Assembly: GCF_018883605.1 (NCBI RefSeq)
Contig: NZ_JAHLEM010000227.1
Location: 1 to 34,188 of the forward strand
DNA: 34,188 bases
DNA from: Streptomyces niphimycinicus
GTDB taxonomy: Bacteria; Actinomycetota; Actinomycetes; Streptomycetales; Streptomycetaceae
Direction of reading: 5' to 3'
The translations under genes were made by a program, and so were the position numbers. How positions within the stretch are numbered: position 1 is the stretch's first letter; each line of letters starts with the position of its first letter. Below the pieces are notes generated by a model that worked only from the letters and a program-made list of their open reading frames with translations, made no database searches and was not told the DNA's origin. Positions 31,473-34,188 of the stretch are shown piece after piece.

Positions 31473-34188
31473 ATGAGTCAGCACACCCCCGCGCCCAGCC
31501 GTTCCCCCAGCCGCATCGCCATCGTCGGCATGGGCTGCCGGCTTCCCGGTGACACCGACTCGCCCGCCGCCCTGTGGCGGCTGCTGGCCGACGGACGCGA
31601 CGCCGTCGGCGAACCGCCCGCCGAGCGCGCCGCGCTCTGGGCGGCCGACCCCACCACGACCGCCCCGCCCGAGTCCGCACCGCCCGTCCACGGCGGATAT
31701 CTGCGTGATGTATCCGGCTTCGACGCCGACTTCTTCGGCGTCTCCGGGCGCGAGGCCGACATCCTCGACCCCCAGCACCGGCTCCTGCTCGAAGTGGCCT
31801 GGGAGGCCCTGGAACACGCCGGAATGCCACCCGACCGGCTCGGCTCCACCGCCACCGGCGTCTTCGCCGGGCTCAGCTACAACGACTACATGAACCGGCT
31901 CGACCGGCACCCCCGCGAGCTGGAGGGCTCCGCCCTGGCCAACGGGCACTGCGTCGCCACCGGCCGAATCTCCTACCTGCTCGGCCTGCACGGCCCCTCC
32001 GTGGCCCTGGACACCGCGTGCTCGTCCTCCCTGGTCGCCGTCCACCTGGCGGCCCAGGCGCTGCGCGCAGGGGAATGCGATCTGGCCCTGGCCGGCGGGG
32101 TCACCCTGATGTTCGAGCCGCGGATCACCCGCTCGTTCGACCGGATGGGCATGCTCTCGCACACCGGCCACTGCCACGCCTTCGACGCCGCCGCCGACGG
32201 CTTCGTCCGCGGCGAGGGCTGCGGCATCGTCGTCCTCAAACGCCTCACCGACGCCATGCGCGACGGGGACCGGATCCTGGCCGTGCTGCGCGGCTCCGCC
32301 GTCAACCAGGACGGCCACTCCGACGGGCTCGCCGCACCCTCCGCCACCGCCCAGCGCGCCCTGTACGAGGAGGCGCTCGGCCGCGCCGGGGTCGACCCCG
32401 GCGACGTCGGGATGGTCGAGGCCCACGGCACCGGCACCCCCGTCGGCGACCCGGTCGAATTCGCCAGCCTCGCCCAGGTCTACGGAACCGGCCGCGACCG
32501 CTGCGCCCTCGCCTCGGTCAAGACCAACCTGGGCCATCTGGAGCCCGCCGCCGGGGTCACCGGCCTGATCAAGGCCGTGCTGTGCCTGGGCCGTGGACTG
32601 ATCCCGCCCAATCTGCACTTCACCCGGTGGAATCCCGCCATCGACGCCGACGGCACCCGCCTCTTCATCCCCCGCGAACTCACCCCCTGGCCGGTGCGCA
32701 CCGGACCGCGGCTGGCGGCCGTGTCCTCCTTCGGCTTCTCCGGGACCAACGCCCATGTGGTGCTGGAACAACCCCCCGCACCCGCCACCCGCCCCGCACC
32801 GCGCCCCCGGCCCGCCACCCGCGCCGTTCCGCAGGTGTTCCTCGTCCCCGCCGGGTCCCCGGCCGCACTGCCATCCGCCGCGCGGCGGATGGCGGACTGG
32901 CTGGAGGGCGACGGCGCGGACACCCCGCTGCGCGACATCGCCCACACCCTGGCGCTGCGCCGCGCCGCCGGGCGCGGGCGGCTCGGCGTCACCACCGCCT
33001 CCCGCACCGAACTCATCGGCGCCCTGCGGGCGTTCGCCACCGGTCGGGCCCACCCCGCCGTGGTCACCGGCGCCGTGGGCGCTGAGGTCTCCCGCCGGCC
33101 GGTCTGGGTGTTCTCCGGACAGGGCTCCCAGTGGCCGGGCATGGGACGGCGGCTGCTGGCGAGCGAACCGGCCTTCGCCGAGGCGCTCACCGAGGCCGAC
33201 GCCCTCATCGCCGCCGAGTCCGGATTCTCGGTGCTCGACATCGTCCGCTCCGGCGCCGCGGTGACCGGCTGCGACCGGGTGCAGCCCGTGCTGTTCGCCC
33301 TCCAGACCGCGCTCGCCGCCACCTGGCGCGCCCACGGCGTGCGGCCCGCCGGGGTCATCGGCCACTCCATGGGCGAGGTCGCCGCCGCCGTGGTGGCCGG
33401 GGCCCTCTCCCTGGCCGACGGGGCCAAGGTGATCTGCCGCCGCTCCGCCCTGCTCACCCGCGTCGCCGGGAACGGCGCCATGGCCACGGTGGGCCTCGGC
33501 GCCGACGAGGTGCAGGCCGAACTCGACACCGGCGGCGCCGCGGCGGCGGTCACCGTCGCCGTCATGGCCGCACCCGGCTCCACCGTGGTGGCCGGGGACA
33601 CCGCCCACGTCGAACGGCTCGTCGCCGGCTGGCGGGCCCGCTCCGTGCCCGCGGCGCTGATCGCCGTGGACGTCGCCTCGCACTCACCCCAGGTGGACCC
33701 GCTCCTGGCCGATCTGCGCACCGCCCTCGCCGACCTCACCCCCCGCCGCCCGGACGTGCCCTTCTACACCACCGTCCTCGACGATCCGCACACCGCGCCC
33801 GCCTTCGACGCCGACTACTGGTGCGCCAATCTGCGCCACCCGGTCCGGTTCTCCGCGGCCATCGCCGCCGCCGCGGCCGACCGCCACCTGGTGTACGTCG
33901 AGATATCCCCCCACCCGGTCATCACCCACCCCGTCCAGCGCGGTCTCGCCGGTCTGGTCGAGGACCCCGTCGTCCTGCCCACGCTGCGCCGCGACGAGGA
34001 CGAGCGGGCCACCTTCCGGACCCATCTGGCCGCGCTGCACTGCGCGGGCGTCCCCGTCGACTGGTCCGTGCTGTACGCGGACGCCGCCCTCGCCGACGTG
34101 CCGCCCATCACCTTCGACCGCACCCGCCACTGGGCCGGCGCCCCGCCCTCCGCGCCCTCCGCCGACCCGCCCGGCGCGGCTCCGGCCG
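31473..34188 (+). CDS. Type I polyketide synthase (MAS-like), KS-AT part, cut by window end
   Basis: At least 905 residues, open at the window edge. The KS domain (about 14-430) has Cys183 in DTACSSS, His318 in EAHGTGTPVGDP and His355 in SVKTNLGHLEPAAG, an intact triad. The AT domain (about 544-850) has FSGQGSQWPGMG, Ser632 in GHSMGEVAAAVVAGALSLAD and VASH at 734-737, resembling methylmalonyl-specific and mycocerosic-acid-synthase ATs. The N terminus starts directly with the KS and has no docking helix, as in iterative MAS-like synthases. DH, ER, KR and ACP would follow beyond the window. ATG 31473 has GGAG at about 7 nt. Likely makes a reduced, possibly methyl-branched chain. Confidence 0.88.
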   Translation, partial: MSQHTPAPSRSPSRIAIVGMGCRLPGDTDSPAALWRLLADGRDAVGEPPAERAALWAADPTTTAPPESAPPVHGGYLRDVSGFDADFFGVSGREADILDPQHRLLLEVAWEALEHAGMPPDRLGSTATGVFAGLSYNDYMNRLDRHPRELEGSALANGHCVATGRISYLLGLHGPSVALDTACSSSLVAVHLAAQALRAGECDLALAGGVTLMFEPRITRSFDRMGMLSHTGHCHAFDAAADGFVRGEGCGIVVLKRLTDAMRDGDRILAVLRGSAVNQDGHSDGLAAPSATAQRALYEEALGRAGVDPGDVGMVEAHGTGTPVGDPVEFASLAQVYGTGRDRCALASVKTNLGHLEPAAGVTGLIKAVLCLGRGLIPPNLHFTRWNPAIDADGTRLFIPRELTPWPVRTGPRLAAVSSFGFSGTNAHVVLEQPPAPATRPAPRPRPATRAVPQVFLVPAGSPAALPSAARRMADWLEGDGADTPLRDIAHTLALRRAAGRGRLGVTTASRTELIGALRAFATGRAHPAVVTGAVGAEVSRRPVWVFSGQGSQWPGMGRRLLASEPAFAEALTEADALIAAESGFSVLDIVRSGAAVTGCDRVQPVLFALQTALAATWRAHGVRPAGVIGHSMGEVAAAVVAGALSLADGAKVICRRSALLTRVAGNGAMATVGLGADEVQAELDTGGAAAAVTVAVMAAPGSTVVAGDTAHVERLVAGWRARSVPAALIAVDVASHSPQVDPLLADLRTALADLTPRRPDVPFYTTVLDDPHTAPAFDADYWCANLRHPVRFSAAIAAAAADRHLVYVEISPHPVITHPVQRGLAGLVEDPVVLPTLRRDEDERATFRTHLAALHCAGVPVDWSVLYADAALADVPPITFDRTRHWAGAPPSAPSADPPGAAPA

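Overview
The window is high-GC actinomycete DNA, most likely Streptomyces. GC-rich third codon positions, GTG starts, GTGA/ATGA overlaps between genes, U-tract-free hairpin terminators and streptomycete families (CGNR regulator, DUF1876, Rv1733c-like, DUF1275, AsnC regulators, an orphan DnaK) all point there. No tRNA, rRNA or CRISPR array was seen.

Layout. (1) 1-125: right end of an IS200/IS605-type element, with the last 35 codons of a TnpB on the + strand and the terminal hairpin; its boundary falls on the stop codon of the first resident gene. (2) 122-5255: a divergent, apparently catabolic locus. A luciferase-like flavin monooxygenase and a DUF1185 protein (minus) face a SnoaL-flavin reductase fusion and an NCS1 permease (plus), with a good promoter on each side and an inverted repeat between them; an XRE-cupin regulator follows. 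(3) 5281-10270: an AsnC regulator divergent from a DUF2000 protein, a ketopantoate-reductase-like enzyme divergent from a CGNR regulator, a DUF1275 membrane protein and a soluble transhydrogenase. (4) 10347-12251: a dnaK paralogue without grpE/dnaJ/hspR. (5) 12304-15767: a two-gene operon of a P-loop-like protein lacking the Walker A lysine and a membrane-anchored periplasmic-binding-type protein. (6) 15913-19905: anmK translationally coupled to an MHS-family transporter, preceded by a cellulase-like TIM-barrel protein. (7) 20116-21108: DUF1876 and Rv1733c-like genes. (8) 21163-26523: a minus-strand 4-aminobenzoate-type operon (pabAB, pabC, AhpD-like protein) containing decayed genes: an acyl-CoA-ligase/FAD-monooxygenase chimera and a split ABM-type monooxygenase. 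(9) 26824-29521: arginine/ornithine catabolism (rocD, ddaH, AsnC regulator). (10) 30015-34188: the start of a polyketide locus, with a 10-codon leader ORF, a ketosynthase with an unusual active site and a MAS-like KS-AT type I PKS cut by the window edge.

Working together. Region 2 looks like uptake plus two-component flavin oxygenation of an unknown small molecule. Region 8 makes 4-amino-4-deoxychorismate and PABA, but the downstream activation and oxidation genes are deleted, so it may be a relic pathway. Regions 9 and 10 are separate functions. Parts that look least described are the degenerate P-loop/binding-protein pair, the ketosynthase with Asn for His, the deletion chimera and the SnoaL-flavin reductase fusion. 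All functional calls come from reading the sequence without database searches.
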